DNA of 64,000 nucleotides from Atopobium sp. oral taxon 199 str. F0494 (GTDB lineage Bacteria > Actinomycetota > Coriobacteriia > Coriobacteriales > Atopobiaceae): positions 682,001 to 746,000 of the forward strand of contig NZ_KE150486.1 in NCBI RefSeq assembly GCF_000411555.1. The letters run 5' to 3'. The notes beneath the pieces are model-generated. The model was not told where the DNA came from, made no database searches, and worked only from the letters and a program-made list of their open reading frames with translations. The position numbers and the translations under genes are program-made. How positions within the stretch are numbered: the stretch's first letter is position 1; every line of letters starts with the position of its first letter. Shown here piece after piece: positions 51,929 to 60,789 of the stretch.

Positions 51929-53113
51929 CTACAGCACCACATCCGGATCAAGCTGCTGAGCGCTTGAGCGCATCTCGCGCGCAAGCAAGAGATACGCCTC
52001 AAGGCGCGCTGAAGGAAACTCCCCTGCCTGCAGTGCAGCCTGAACGGCGCAGCCGGGCTCATGCGTATGAGTGCAATCACGGAATTTGCATCTCTGCGCG
52101 GCTGACAAAATCTTAGGAAACACCCGCGCAAGGCCGCACTCATGGCCTACGACAGGCAAACTTCGAAGACCCGGCTCGTCCACAATGACGCCGGCCCCCG
52201 GAAGCGATACCATACGCCGCGCTACCGTCGTATGCCGACCTTCCCTGTCAGAGACCCGCACTTCGCCCGTTTCAAGCGCGTCATGACCGAGAAGGGCATT
52301 GAGCAGCGTAGATTTCCCCGCTCCGGACTCGCCAAGCACCATCGCAACGCTGCCTTGCGGAACTTCTCCACGTACCGCGTCAATACCCCACTGTGCACCA
52401 AAATCATGAGCGGCCCGCTGCATTTCCGTGCAATCCGCATCATCAAAAACTTCAAACTTTGATGAGGTGACTAGCACAGAAACCGTCTCGTCCAGCACCT
52501 CTCGGATTGCGGTGAGGCTGCGTTTGAGCAACGCCGCATCCAAAGCGTCAGCTTTGGTCAGTACAACAACCACACGGATACCGCTGTCGAGCGCTATGAC
52601 GGTGCTGCGCACGATGCGGTCAATGGAAATCTCCCTTTTATCGAGGGCCTGCACCACAAAAACGGTATCGATATTTGCTGCAAGCGTTTGCTTCTCGCCA
52701 CGTGCTGAGCCTCGCCAACGAGCAATCTCGCTTTTGCGAGGAAGGATCTCAGCGATAATGCCCATGTCATGCTCACCGGGAATCCGTGCACAGACCCAAT
52801 CTCCCACTGCAACGCGCGAGCCTGCTCCCTTGGTCACGCGCGCCGCAAATTCCGCACGAAACACCCCAGATCTTGCTGCTACTGCGGGAAAACCTCGGTC
52901 CAGGCGGACAACGCAAGCAAGTTCAAACTGCTCGCGCGTAGCAGCGCCGGTTGCGATGAGATTAGCAACGCAGGTTTCATAAGCCTCACGCTGCGTCGCC
53001 GTTGGCAGCAGCTTGTCAAAGTCTGGCACCTCTGTCAGCGCTGAAAGAGCCGGCAGGAATGGCTGTTTCCTATCGGCTCTTGATGAACGTGATATGTGCG
53101 CCCGCTTGGTCAA
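51929..53113 (-). CDS. rsgA: Ribosome small subunit-dependent GTPase A
   Basis: 394 residues. The circularly permuted GTPase order is seen: G4 LTKAD (185-189), then G1 GESGAGKSTLLN (261-272), then G3-like DEPGLR. A C-terminal zinc motif spans the C in HECGLARVF through CKFRDCTHTHEPGC. An OB-fold lies before the GTPase. It helps late 30S maturation. The N-terminal 40 residues are longer than in many homologues. One dispersed 9-mer is at 52691-52699. Confidence 0.94.
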   Translation of the reverse strand: MTKRAHISRSSRADRKQPFLPALSALTEVPDFDKLLPTATQREAYETCVANLIATGAATREQFELACVVRLDRGFPAVAARSGVFRAEFAARVTKGAGSRVAVGDWVCARIPGEHDMGIIAEILPRKSEIARWRGSARGEKQTLAANIDTVFVVQALDKREISIDRIVRSTVIALDSGIRVVVVLTKADALDAALLKRSLTAIREVLDETVSVLVTSSKFEVFDDADCTEMQRAAHDFGAQWGIDAVRGEVPQGSVAMVLGESGAGKSTLLNALLGHDALETGEVRVSDREGRHTTVARRMVSLPGAGVIVDEPGLRSLPVVGHECGLARVFPKILSAAQRCKFRDCTHTHEPGCAVQAALQAGEFPSARLEAYLLLAREMRSSAQQLDPDVVL

Positions 53114-53142
53114 AAATCTGCTCCTCCGATGCGGCCTAAAGG

Positions 53143-55818
53143 TTACTTTTCAACGGCGCGCATAATGGCTTTATAGAGTTCCATAAGCGGAATGATTGCG
53201 AAGGCCAGACCCATGGCAATCGCATACTCTTTGATGCCAATCTCTGCGAAGCCAAACGCCTGAGAGAGCGGCGTCTCAATAGCAATGTAGGTGAGAATCA
53301 GCGAAACCACAAATGACCCCCACAGCCAGATATTTTGATTATTGAGCTTGAATATGGACTCGCGACGGCTGCGCATATTAAACGAATGGAACATCTCAAC
53401 CATCGAAAGCGTCAAGAACGCCATGGTCATGCCGTCGATACCGGCAGAGGGGTTCGTAATGACCTGAGAGATGTCAAACGTACCGTATTCAACATAGTGG
53501 CCGATAAAGTAGCTCGCCAGCGTCAAAACGGAAATAATGACACCCTGCACGATACAGTCAAGACCAAGGCCATCAGAGAAGATGCCGGCGCGAGAGTCGC
53601 GCGGTTTGCGGTTCATAATCCCCGGTTCAGCCTTCTCAGTTGCCATGGCAAGCGCAGGCAGCGAGTCAGTAATGAGATTAATCCACAGCAAGTGCGTAGG
53701 TTGCAGGATGGTAAAGCCCACAAGCGACGCGACAAAAACAGCGATAACTTCGGCCAGATTGGAGCTCAACAGGAACTGGATGCACTTGCGGATATTGTCG
53801 TAAATGCGGCGACCTTCCTCGCACGCCGCAATAATGGTAGCGAAGTTGTCGTCAGCCAAAACCATATCAGCAACGCCCTTGGTAACATCGGTGCCGGTGA
53901 TACCCATGCCAATGCCGATGTCCGCGCGCTTGATTGACGGCGCGTCGTTGACGCCATCTCCGGTCATCGCGGTAACCATGCCCTTTTTGCGCCAGGTATC
54001 AACAATGCGTACCTTGTGTTCAGGCTGTACGCGCGCGTACACACCTAAAGACTCAATCTTTTGTTCAAAGTCTTCATCCGAAATCTTGTCAAGCTGAGCG
54101 CCGGTAATGGCCTGATCACGGTTGTCAATAATACCCAGCTCGGATGCGATGGCGATAGCGGTATCCACGTGATCGCCGGTAATCATGACTACCCGCATAC
54201 CCGCATTGTGAGCTTCCTCGATAGCAGCCTTCACTTCAGGACGCACAGGATCAATCATGCCGGAAAGACCTACAAACGTCATGTCCTTTTCGAGATCAGA
54301 CGCATCAAAACTCTCGGGAGCCGTATCTCCCCAATCACGGCGAGCAGACGCCATCACGCGAAGCGCCTGGTCAGCCATGGATTTATTCTGGCTCAAAATA
54401 TCCGCGCGGGCTTTGTCGGTCAAATCGACAACACCGTCGCTCGTCATAATCTTGGTGCAGCGGGCAAGTATCTCATCTGGAGCGCCCTTGGTGTGCTGTA
54501 CCACCTCGCCAGAGCGCGTACGAACCACCACCGACATCATCTTACGCTTGGAGTCAAAGGGAGCCTCACCAATACGCGGGCGAGAAGAAGCGAGGTCACT
54601 GGTGGTATAGCCGTGCTTTGCAGCGTCTGCAACGAGCGCCGCCTCCGTGGGTTCGCCCTTGGCAATCTGCTCAGCGTCATCCCACTTCGCATCGGAGCAG
54701 AGCGCCATCGTACGCACGTGCGCGTCAAGATTTTCCGTTTCGTGGCGGACAACTGTCATCTTGTTTTGCGTAAGCGTGCCGGTCTTGTCGGAACAAATAA
54801 CCTGCGTACAGCCGAGGGTCTCGACAGCGGTCAGGCGGCGAACAATGGCATGACGCTCAGACATACGCGTAACGCCCATTGAAAGCACAATGGTCACGAC
54901 GGCGACAAGACCTTCCGGAATTGCCGCAACCGCCAAAGAAACCGCAACCATAAAGGTATTGAGCACCAAATCGAAATTCTGGAGCATCTCAGAGCCGTGC
55001 TTGATAAAACCGGTAAAGAAAATGAGCACGCAGATAGCAACTACGAGCTTGGTAAGCGTATGAGAAAGCTGATCAAGTGAAATCTGCAGAGGAGTCTGCC
55101 CGTCCTCAGCCTGAGAGATAGCGTCAGCAATCTTGCCCATCTCAGTGTCCATGCCGGTAGCAACCACAACGGCGCGCCCACGGCCATAGACTACGATGGA
55201 GCCTGAATAACACATGTTTTTGCGATCTCCCAGTGGCACGTCATCAGCGCCACCGCAAAGCCGTAAAGCATCTGCGGTTTTTTCAACCGGCAGCGATTCT
55301 CCGGTAAGCGCCGACTCTTCAACTTTCATAGAAGCGCTTTCCAGCACGCGGCAATCAGCGGGAACGGAATCTCCCGCTTCAAGCAAAATAATATCGCCCA
55401 CCACAAGCTCAACGGAAGGAACGTCATCAAGGCGACCATCGCGCACAACCTTTGACGTTGCCGCACTCATCTTTTGCAAAGCGGCAAGCGCCTCTTCAGC
55501 CTTGCCTTCCTGAACCACGCCGAGAATTGAATTGACCACAACAACGAACAAAATAATAGCGACGTCTGCTATGCCGCCCTCACCGGTATAGATGCCAGCG
55601 ACAGCGGAAATGACCGCTGCGATAAGCAGCATGATGACCATAGGGTCTGCCATCTGCGCAAAAAATCGCTTGATAAGGGGGTCTTTTTTCGGCTCTTTGA
55701 ACTTGTTGAGACCGTCTCTCTCAAGACGGCTCGCGACCTCAGCGGCTGAAAGACCGCTCTCGCCATGTGTGTCGTAGCTGCTCAAGACGTCAGCAGCATC
55801 TGAAAGATACTCTTTCAC
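53143..55818 (-). CDS. P-type calcium-transporting ATPase (PMCA/SERCA-like)
   Basis: 891 residues from the GTG at 55818, with AGGAGAGGAA in front; the frame is open to 55884. The phosphorylation motif CSDKTGTLTQNKM (catalytic Asp about 344), TGES, the hinge MTGDGVNDAPS and VAAIPEGLVAVV with the PEGL of Ca2+ pumps are all present. About ten membrane helices are expected. NLITDSLPALAMATE in helix 6 adds Asn and Asp ligands typical of Ca2+ sites. It exports Ca2+ using ATP. It is followed by rsgA 29 bases on. Confidence 0.93.
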   Translation of the reverse strand: MKEYLSDAADVLSSYDTHGESGLSAAEVASRLERDGLNKFKEPKKDPLIKRFFAQMADPMVIMLLIAAVISAVAGIYTGEGGIADVAIILFVVVVNSILGVVQEGKAEEALAALQKMSAATSKVVRDGRLDDVPSVELVVGDIILLEAGDSVPADCRVLESASMKVEESALTGESLPVEKTADALRLCGGADDVPLGDRKNMCYSGSIVVYGRGRAVVVATGMDTEMGKIADAISQAEDGQTPLQISLDQLSHTLTKLVVAICVLIFFTGFIKHGSEMLQNFDLVLNTFMVAVSLAVAAIPEGLVAVVTIVLSMGVTRMSERHAIVRRLTAVETLGCTQVICSDKTGTLTQNKMTVVRHETENLDAHVRTMALCSDAKWDDAEQIAKGEPTEAALVADAAKHGYTTSDLASSRPRIGEAPFDSKRKMMSVVVRTRSGEVVQHTKGAPDEILARCTKIMTSDGVVDLTDKARADILSQNKSMADQALRVMASARRDWGDTAPESFDASDLEKDMTFVGLSGMIDPVRPEVKAAIEEAHNAGMRVVMITGDHVDTAIAIASELGIIDNRDQAITGAQLDKISDEDFEQKIESLGVYARVQPEHKVRIVDTWRKKGMVTAMTGDGVNDAPSIKRADIGIGMGITGTDVTKGVADMVLADDNFATIIAACEEGRRIYDNIRKCIQFLLSSNLAEVIAVFVASLVGFTILQPTHLLWINLITDSLPALAMATEKAEPGIMNRKPRDSRAGIFSDGLGLDCIVQGVIISVLTLASYFIGHYVEYGTFDISQVITNPSAGIDGMTMAFLTLSMVEMFHSFNMRSRRESIFKLNNQNIWLWGSFVVSLILTYIAIETPLSQAFGFAEIGIKEYAIAMGLAFAIIPLMELYKAIMRAVEK

Positions 55819-56128
55819 GATTTCCTCTCCTGGGTTGATTTCCCGATAGATTGATGCCCGATCATAATTCCCCAGGAGGGGCAAGGGCTCACCAAGGCTG
55901 CCATATCGGGTGCCTTACGGACGTTATCATTCTACCGTAGAACGCTCTCATATACATAGAACTTCTCGCCAAAGTATCCGTCTGTGGAATATATACATCC
56001 TGTCATCGATGAATACTTGACGAATCCTTTGTAAGTTCTCTCAAAAACCTATGCCATTACCCTTAATGAGCGGTAAAATAGAAAACGTTAGTTATTGGAA
56101 GTACGAGTGAGCTACAAACGGAGGAATT
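55819..56128. other. 310-bp gap between the P-ATPase and D-lactate dehydrogenase genes
   Basis: The two genes diverge from here. The gap holds one dispersed 9-mer (55962-55970), a TTGACG at 56017-56022 that could be a -35 for the downstream gene, and GGAGG just before its ATG. No matching -10 is certain. There is no RNA gene or small ORF I can support. Confidence 0.5.
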
Positions 56129-57133
56129 ATGAAAATCCTGTTTTACGGCGCTCAAAGCTACGATCGAAACTCCTTTAACAAGGAGCTCAAAGATTATCCC
56201 GATGTCTCTATTGACTATACCGAGATTAACCTCACGCCGCTAACCGCGTCTCTTGCCCAAGGCTATGACGCTGTCTGCGCTTTTGTCAACGCCGACGCCG
56301 GTATTATGACCTTGGAAATCCTCGCGGGTTTTGGTGTCAAGTTGGTACTCATGCGCTGCGCGGGCTTCGATGCCGTCAACGTTGAGGCCGCAAAGGATCT
56401 TGGCATCAGAGTTACACGCGTTCCTGCCTACTCTCCTGAGGCAATCGCCGAGCACGCTATGGGCCTTGGACTCTGCGCTAACCGCCGTATTCATCGTGGA
56501 TACAACCGTATTCGCGAGAATGACTTCTCGCTTGTTGGCCTTGTCGGCGAGACGCTGCACGGCAAGACCGCGGGTATCGTTGGCACCGGTCGCATTGGCG
56601 CGGCGCTTTGCCGCATCTGCAAGGGCTTTGGCATGACCGTCCTTGGCGCTGACCTCTATCCCAACCAGAAGCTCGTTGATGAGGAGCACGTTGTCGATGA
56701 ATACGTCGACTATGACGAGCTTTGGAAACGTTCAGATTTCATCTCTTTGCACGCGTTTTTGAATGAGGAAAGCTACCACATGATCAACGACAAGACCATC
56801 GGCGAGATGAAAGATGGCGTCATTTTGGTCAACACGGGACGCGGCGGACTTGTCGACACCCAGGCGCTTATCCGCGGCATTCTTTCCGGAAAGATTGGCG
56901 CCTGCGGACTTGACGTCTACGAGGAGGAAAATCCCAACGTTTACCGCGACCGCGGTGATGAGGTATTCAGCTCGATAACCGCCGAGCTCTGCTCCTTCCC
57001 CAACGTTGTTATGACCAGCCACCAGGCGTTCTTTACCCATGAGGCTCTCGCTCAAATTGCGCGCGTTACGCTTGAAAATGCGCAGGCGTTCGCAACAGGC
57101 AATGAGTTTATCGAAAAGAGCGTTGTCTGCTAA
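56129..57133 (+). CDS. D-lactate dehydrogenase (2-hydroxyacid dehydrogenase family)
   Basis: 334 residues. The fold has RCAGFDAVNVEAAKDLGI, PAYSPEAIAEHAMGL, the NAD site GTGRIG, and NTGRGGLVD with the substrate Arg region; SHQAFFTHEAL supplies the catalytic His. These motifs are those of the LdhA group, which reduces pyruvate to D-lactate. The order ldh-pyk, with pyruvate kinase 62 bases downstream, points to a fermentative lactate route. GGAGG precedes the ATG. A related 2-hydroxyacid (for example 2-hydroxyisocaproate) cannot be excluded as substrate. Confidence 0.88.
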   Translation: MKILFYGAQSYDRNSFNKELKDYPDVSIDYTEINLTPLTASLAQGYDAVCAFVNADAGIMTLEILAGFGVKLVLMRCAGFDAVNVEAAKDLGIRVTRVPAYSPEAIAEHAMGLGLCANRRIHRGYNRIRENDFSLVGLVGETLHGKTAGIVGTGRIGAALCRICKGFGMTVLGADLYPNQKLVDEEHVVDEYVDYDELWKRSDFISLHAFLNEESYHMINDKTIGEMKDGVILVNTGRGGLVDTQALIRGILSGKIGACGLDVYEEENPNVYRDRGDEVFSSITAELCSFPNVVMTSHQAFFTHEALAQIARVTLENAQAFATGNEFIEKSVVC

Positions 57134-57195
57134 GGATATTTGGTTTAATCGCTCAAGCCCCGCTTGAGTACATCTCGACTATGAAAAGGAGAAAC

Positions 57196-58641
57196 ATGGC
57201 ACAGAAGAAGAAAACGAAGATTGTATGCACCATGGGACCTGCAACAGAAAGTGACGAGGTCCTTACGGAGCTCATTAAATCGGGCATGAATGTTGCTCGA
57301 TTCAACTTCTCTCATGGCAGCCATGACTACCACCGCAACATGATCGCCCGCGTTCGCAATATCTCCGCCGAGCTGGGTATTCCTGTCGCTATCATGCTTG
57401 ACACCAAAGGTCCCGAGGTTCGCACCGGCGTTCTGAAGGACGGCAAGAAGGTCATGCTCAATACCGGCGATGAGGTTGTTATCACCACCGACGATGACGT
57501 CATCGGCACCGCAAAGCGCTTCTCGCTTGATTACAAAAACCTTCCTAATGAAGTCGAAAAGGGTTCCATCATCTTGATTGATGATGGCCTTATTGGCCTT
57601 GAGGTCGACCATGTCGATGGCACCGATATGTACTGCAAGGTTATCAATGGAGGCGAGCTTGGCGAGAAAAAGGGCGTCAATGTTCCCAACGTCAACATCG
57701 GCCTGCCTTCCGTTACCGAGCAGGACCGGGCCGACATCATGTTCGGCTGCGAGCTTGGCATTGACGCCATTGCCGCTTCCTTCATCCGCGATGGCGAGGC
57801 TGTCAGCGAGATTCGCGACATCTGCCGCGAGATGGGCACCCCGAACGTCCAGATTTTCCCCAAGATTGAGTCTGTTCTGGGAGTCAAGAATTTTGACGAA
57901 ATTCTTTCCGCTTCTGACGGCATCATGGTCGCCCGTGGCGATTTGGGTGTTGAAGTACCTGCAGCTGAGGTCCCCCACATCCAGAAGACCATCATCAAGA
58001 AGTGCAACGCGGCGTATAAACCCGTTATCACCGCTACGCAGATGCTCGACTCCATGATCCGCAATCCCCGTCCTACTCGTGCGGAAGTTACTGACGTCGC
58101 AAACGCCATTTATGACGGCACCGACTGCGTTATGCTCTCCGGCGAGTCCGCGGCTGGTAAGTATCCTATTGAGGCGGTTAAAACCATGGCCGCCATCTGC
58201 AAGGAGACCGAGAAGTACCTCTCTGTGAAAGATACCTATCATCAGCGCAAAGGCCTCAAGAACATCAACGGGGCAACCGGCTTTGCAGCCGTCAACATGG
58301 CGCTGACCGTTGACGCGAAATGCATCATTTGCCCGACGCACTCCGGCCGCACCGCCCGTCTGGTGTCCAACTTCCGCCCGAAGCGTCCGCTCTACGCTAT
58401 GTCTCCAAGCGATGAGGCTATCCGCCGCACATGCTTCTACTGGGGCGTCTACGCGTACAAGACAACCGAGCAGGGTTCTCTTGCCAACACCATGTACAAC
58501 GCTCTGCAGGTTGCCAAGGAAGTCGGCGTCGCTGAAGCCGGCGATTTGGTCGTTCTGACCGCAGGCGATCCTCAGACCAGCCCGCGTCTTGGCGACTACA
58601 CCACATCTACCAACGTCGCCATGATTTGCCAGGTTCAGTAA
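57196..58641 (+). CDS. pyk: Pyruvate kinase
   Basis: 481 residues from the ATG at 57196, with AAGGAG four bases upstream; an in-frame ATG at 57181 lies before it. TKIVCTMGPATESDEVL, FNFSHGSHDYH, MLDTKGPEVRTG, the signature MVARGDLGVEVP and MLSGESAAGKYP are all present. It makes ATP and pyruvate from PEP. The C-terminal domain (ALTVDAKCIICPTHSGRTAR, ending PRLGDYTTSTNVAMICQVQ) is the usual effector-binding part. It is followed by a strong terminator. Confidence 0.97.
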   Translation: MAQKKKTKIVCTMGPATESDEVLTELIKSGMNVARFNFSHGSHDYHRNMIARVRNISAELGIPVAIMLDTKGPEVRTGVLKDGKKVMLNTGDEVVITTDDDVIGTAKRFSLDYKNLPNEVEKGSIILIDDGLIGLEVDHVDGTDMYCKVINGGELGEKKGVNVPNVNIGLPSVTEQDRADIMFGCELGIDAIAASFIRDGEAVSEIRDICREMGTPNVQIFPKIESVLGVKNFDEILSASDGIMVARGDLGVEVPAAEVPHIQKTIIKKCNAAYKPVITATQMLDSMIRNPRPTRAEVTDVANAIYDGTDCVMLSGESAAGKYPIEAVKTMAAICKETEKYLSVKDTYHQRKGLKNINGATGFAAVNMALTVDAKCIICPTHSGRTARLVSNFRPKRPLYAMSPSDEAIRRTCFYWGVYAYKTTEQGSLANTMYNALQVAKEVGVAEAGDLVVLTAGDPQTSPRLGDYTTSTNVAMICQVQ

Positions 58642-58707
58642 CGAGGTTCAATAGGCTAGGATCACTAGCATATAGCTCATATACCTGCACCTGAGTGGTA
58701 TACAACA

Positions 58708-58741
58708 GACGCGCCCGGATTTAACCGGGCGCGTCTTTTTT
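58708..58741 (+). terminator. Rho-independent terminator after pyk
   Basis: GACGCGCCCGG (58708-58718) pairs with CCGGGCGCGTC (58725-58735), loop ATTTAA, followed by TTTTTT. Confidence 0.95.
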
Positions 58742-58778
58742 AGACTGCTTTCGTTTTCTGTACAGGTGCGCTGAAACC

Positions 58779-60005
58779 CTAGAGCCTTCGCGGCGCCGCA
58801 GTCGCAGGTGTCACGGCGTGTGCGGTCACAGCCGCGAGAGCCTCAGCTTCGGCGGCCGTATCGCCGGCCTTACGCGCGCGGCCATACGCGTCAGCGTCAA
58901 GAATCGCCTGACGGAAACGCTCGGGTGTGTATCCGTACGGAGCGCGACCCCACTCGTTAGTCTTTTGCGCCACCGCAAGAAGAGCGTCAAGATCAGCGTC
59001 TTGAGAAAGCTCCGTAATGTCCAAAGAGGCCAGCGTTGTAGGAAGCCCGAGTTTCTCGTTCAAGGCAACCTGCGCCTTCAAGCCCTCAACGTTGTTGTCG
59101 AAGGAGTACAGCACGCAGGTACCAAAGGAGACCACCTCGCCGTGAAGGTGCTTCTCGGCACGCTCGCCAAGAATGGTAAAGCCGTTATAGAAGGCATGCG
59201 CCGCAGAGGAATTGAAGTAATAGGCGCCTCGCTCGGCCGCCAGGTTGGTGGTCATGTTGGAAACGACGCCGGCGGTGACAATAATGTTCAGCACAACGCG
59301 CTCAAACGCGTCGGATGGGATACCGGCGCGCTTATCGGCAAGCGCTTGTTCGGCATAGTCGAAGAGCGGCTCAACGCACGCTCCTCCCGCAAGAGAGCGA
59401 CCCATGAGCGGGCTGTGGACCAAATCGACATCGCGAGAAGAAAGTTCGACTTCGGGGCCTTTGGAGAAAGCGTCGCCGATGCCGGCCCAGAAATACTCAT
59501 CGGGAGACTCAACGATAACCTGCGTATCAATGAAGGTGTGCACCGGAAGTTCGGCCGGAATGAAGTATGTGTCTGATGAGCCGTCCTCTTTATAAAACAC
59601 CGCGATACGTGTAATAGGCGCGCAGTTGGAAGCAAGCGTGGGAAAGGTAAAGTACGGTTTATCAAGGATGGTCGCGATTTCTTTGCCCTCATCGATAGCG
59701 CGGCCACCTCCCATTAAAAAGAGCATGTCGGCAGCGCGAACATCCTCCCGCTCAGCAATCGAGCGAGCGTTTGCGTGTGTAGCATTGGAGCCATACACCA
59801 CCCAGCTGTCAATAAGCACGTCAGAACCCTGAAGCGCGCTAAGCAGCCGCGGCTTGGCCTTTTCCATAGCGGTCGCGCCGCCGATGACTACCGCGTGCTT
59901 ACCAAAACGCCTGGTAATATGGGGAACAGCCTGATATGCGTCAACACCGACCGTATAGGACGGCAGATACTCCGTAAACGTTCCGCGAGATTCCATCTTG
60001 TCCAT
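58779..60005 (-). CDS. Iron/zinc-type alcohol dehydrogenase, glycerol dehydrogenase-like
   Basis: 408 residues from the ATG at 60005, which has AAAGGGG upstream. The NAD region is FLMGGGRAIDEGKEIAT, the nicotinamide region FPTLASNCAPITRIAVFY (TLASNCAP in place of GldA TxASTDAP), and metal ligands are expected from D in GIGDAFSKG and His in AAHAFYNG and KHLHGEVVS. It belongs with GldA or related polyol dehydrogenases. The short Ala-rich C-terminal tail is additional. The substrate is uncertain. Confidence 0.82.
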   Translation of the reverse strand: MDKMESRGTFTEYLPSYTVGVDAYQAVPHITRRFGKHAVVIGGATAMEKAKPRLLSALQGSDVLIDSWVVYGSNATHANARSIAEREDVRAADMLFLMGGGRAIDEGKEIATILDKPYFTFPTLASNCAPITRIAVFYKEDGSSDTYFIPAELPVHTFIDTQVIVESPDEYFWAGIGDAFSKGPEVELSSRDVDLVHSPLMGRSLAGGACVEPLFDYAEQALADKRAGIPSDAFERVVLNIIVTAGVVSNMTTNLAAERGAYYFNSSAAHAFYNGFTILGERAEKHLHGEVVSFGTCVLYSFDNNVEGLKAQVALNEKLGLPTTLASLDITELSQDADLDALLAVAQKTNEWGRAPYGYTPERFRQAILDADAYGRARKAGDTAAEAEALAAVTAHAVTPATAAPRRL

Positions 60006-60120
60006 GACTTTCCCCTTTCGCGCCCGCACTTTTGTACGGCTGACATGTGAGAGTCAGTCTAGCGGGACAGACGGCAAGAAGAGCGCTCGCTCACAGAGTA
60101 ATAACCGGGTTGTAACAATT

Positions 60121-60789
60121 TCATATTCGCCCCGTAAGTCCGCGCAGCATCACCCAATGAGCCTCATCAGCGGCAATTGAGAAGAACTTTGTTGTGAGCA
60201 TGGTGTAGTGCGGATTGTCTTCATGCGCGGCAAGATTAGTCTGCGCAATCTCATCGACAACCTCAAGAGCGGCATGGATGTCCTCCTCTTGTATGCGGTA
60301 TTGCGGATAGGCCATTCCCTGTCGCAGCAGTTCGGGCGTCAGGCGGGGCAGGCGGCTCATACTGAGCGATCGCCCGTACAAATCAAAGTCGGTCTGCTTG
60401 CGAATGCGCGTCTTTTCTCCCACAGGAATACCGTGGCTTCGAATGAAGCGCCGCGTATAGGTGTTGTAGATATGGTCGCATACGATATGACACCACACGC
60501 CGAGCATCATATCGCTGACGCCGCCGTCCTTCTCGCCGCAGTCATACGGGGCAATGAAATTGCGCCAGTACCGCTTGTAGCTTGGGATTGGAATCCCGCC
60601 GGGATAGGACTGATGCGTCAGGCAGTACCGCAGTATTTTGGTGGGTTCGCTCACCATGTAGCCCACATATACGTCAGGCAAAACATTGCCAAAAAGAAAC
60701 GCGTCCACATCACGCACACCCAAAGGACCGGCTCCCGCCTCTCTGAGAAGCCGGTCCGCATGAGCGATATGTACGTTCCAACTGGGCAT
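60121..60789 (-). CDS. Zinc-dependent phospholipase C-like protein
   Basis: 222 residues. The N-terminal Trp and His ligands (PSWNVHIAHADRLL), DVDAFLFGNVLPDVYVGY and GVWCHIVCDHIYN match the Zn-dependent phospholipase C/P1 nuclease fold. No signal peptide is visible, so it is likely cytoplasmic, unlike secreted phospholipases. Its ATG directly follows the pheT stop (TAAATG), so it is co-transcribed with pheST. Its lipid or nucleotide substrate is unknown. Confidence 0.78.
   Translation of the reverse strand: MPSWNVHIAHADRLLREAGAGPLGVRDVDAFLFGNVLPDVYVGYMVSEPTKILRYCLTHQSYPGGIPIPSYKRYWRNFIAPYDCGEKDGGVSDMMLGVWCHIVCDHIYNTYTRRFIRSHGIPVGEKTRIRKQTDFDLYGRSLSMSRLPRLTPELLRQGMAYPQYRIQEEDIHAALEVVDEIAQTNLAAHEDNPHYTMLTTKFFSIAADEAHWVMLRGLTGRI

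Noticed and set aside
54061-54882. Plus-strand ORF of 273 codons inside the P-ATPase gene
   Set aside because: Antisense to the catalytic region of the pump; His/Arg-rich product typical of shadow frames.
57145-58341. Minus-strand ORF of 398 codons opposite pyk
   Set aside because: It lies wholly antisense to an unmistakable pyruvate kinase and has no ribosome site or family-like motifs; it is a by-product of biased codon use.
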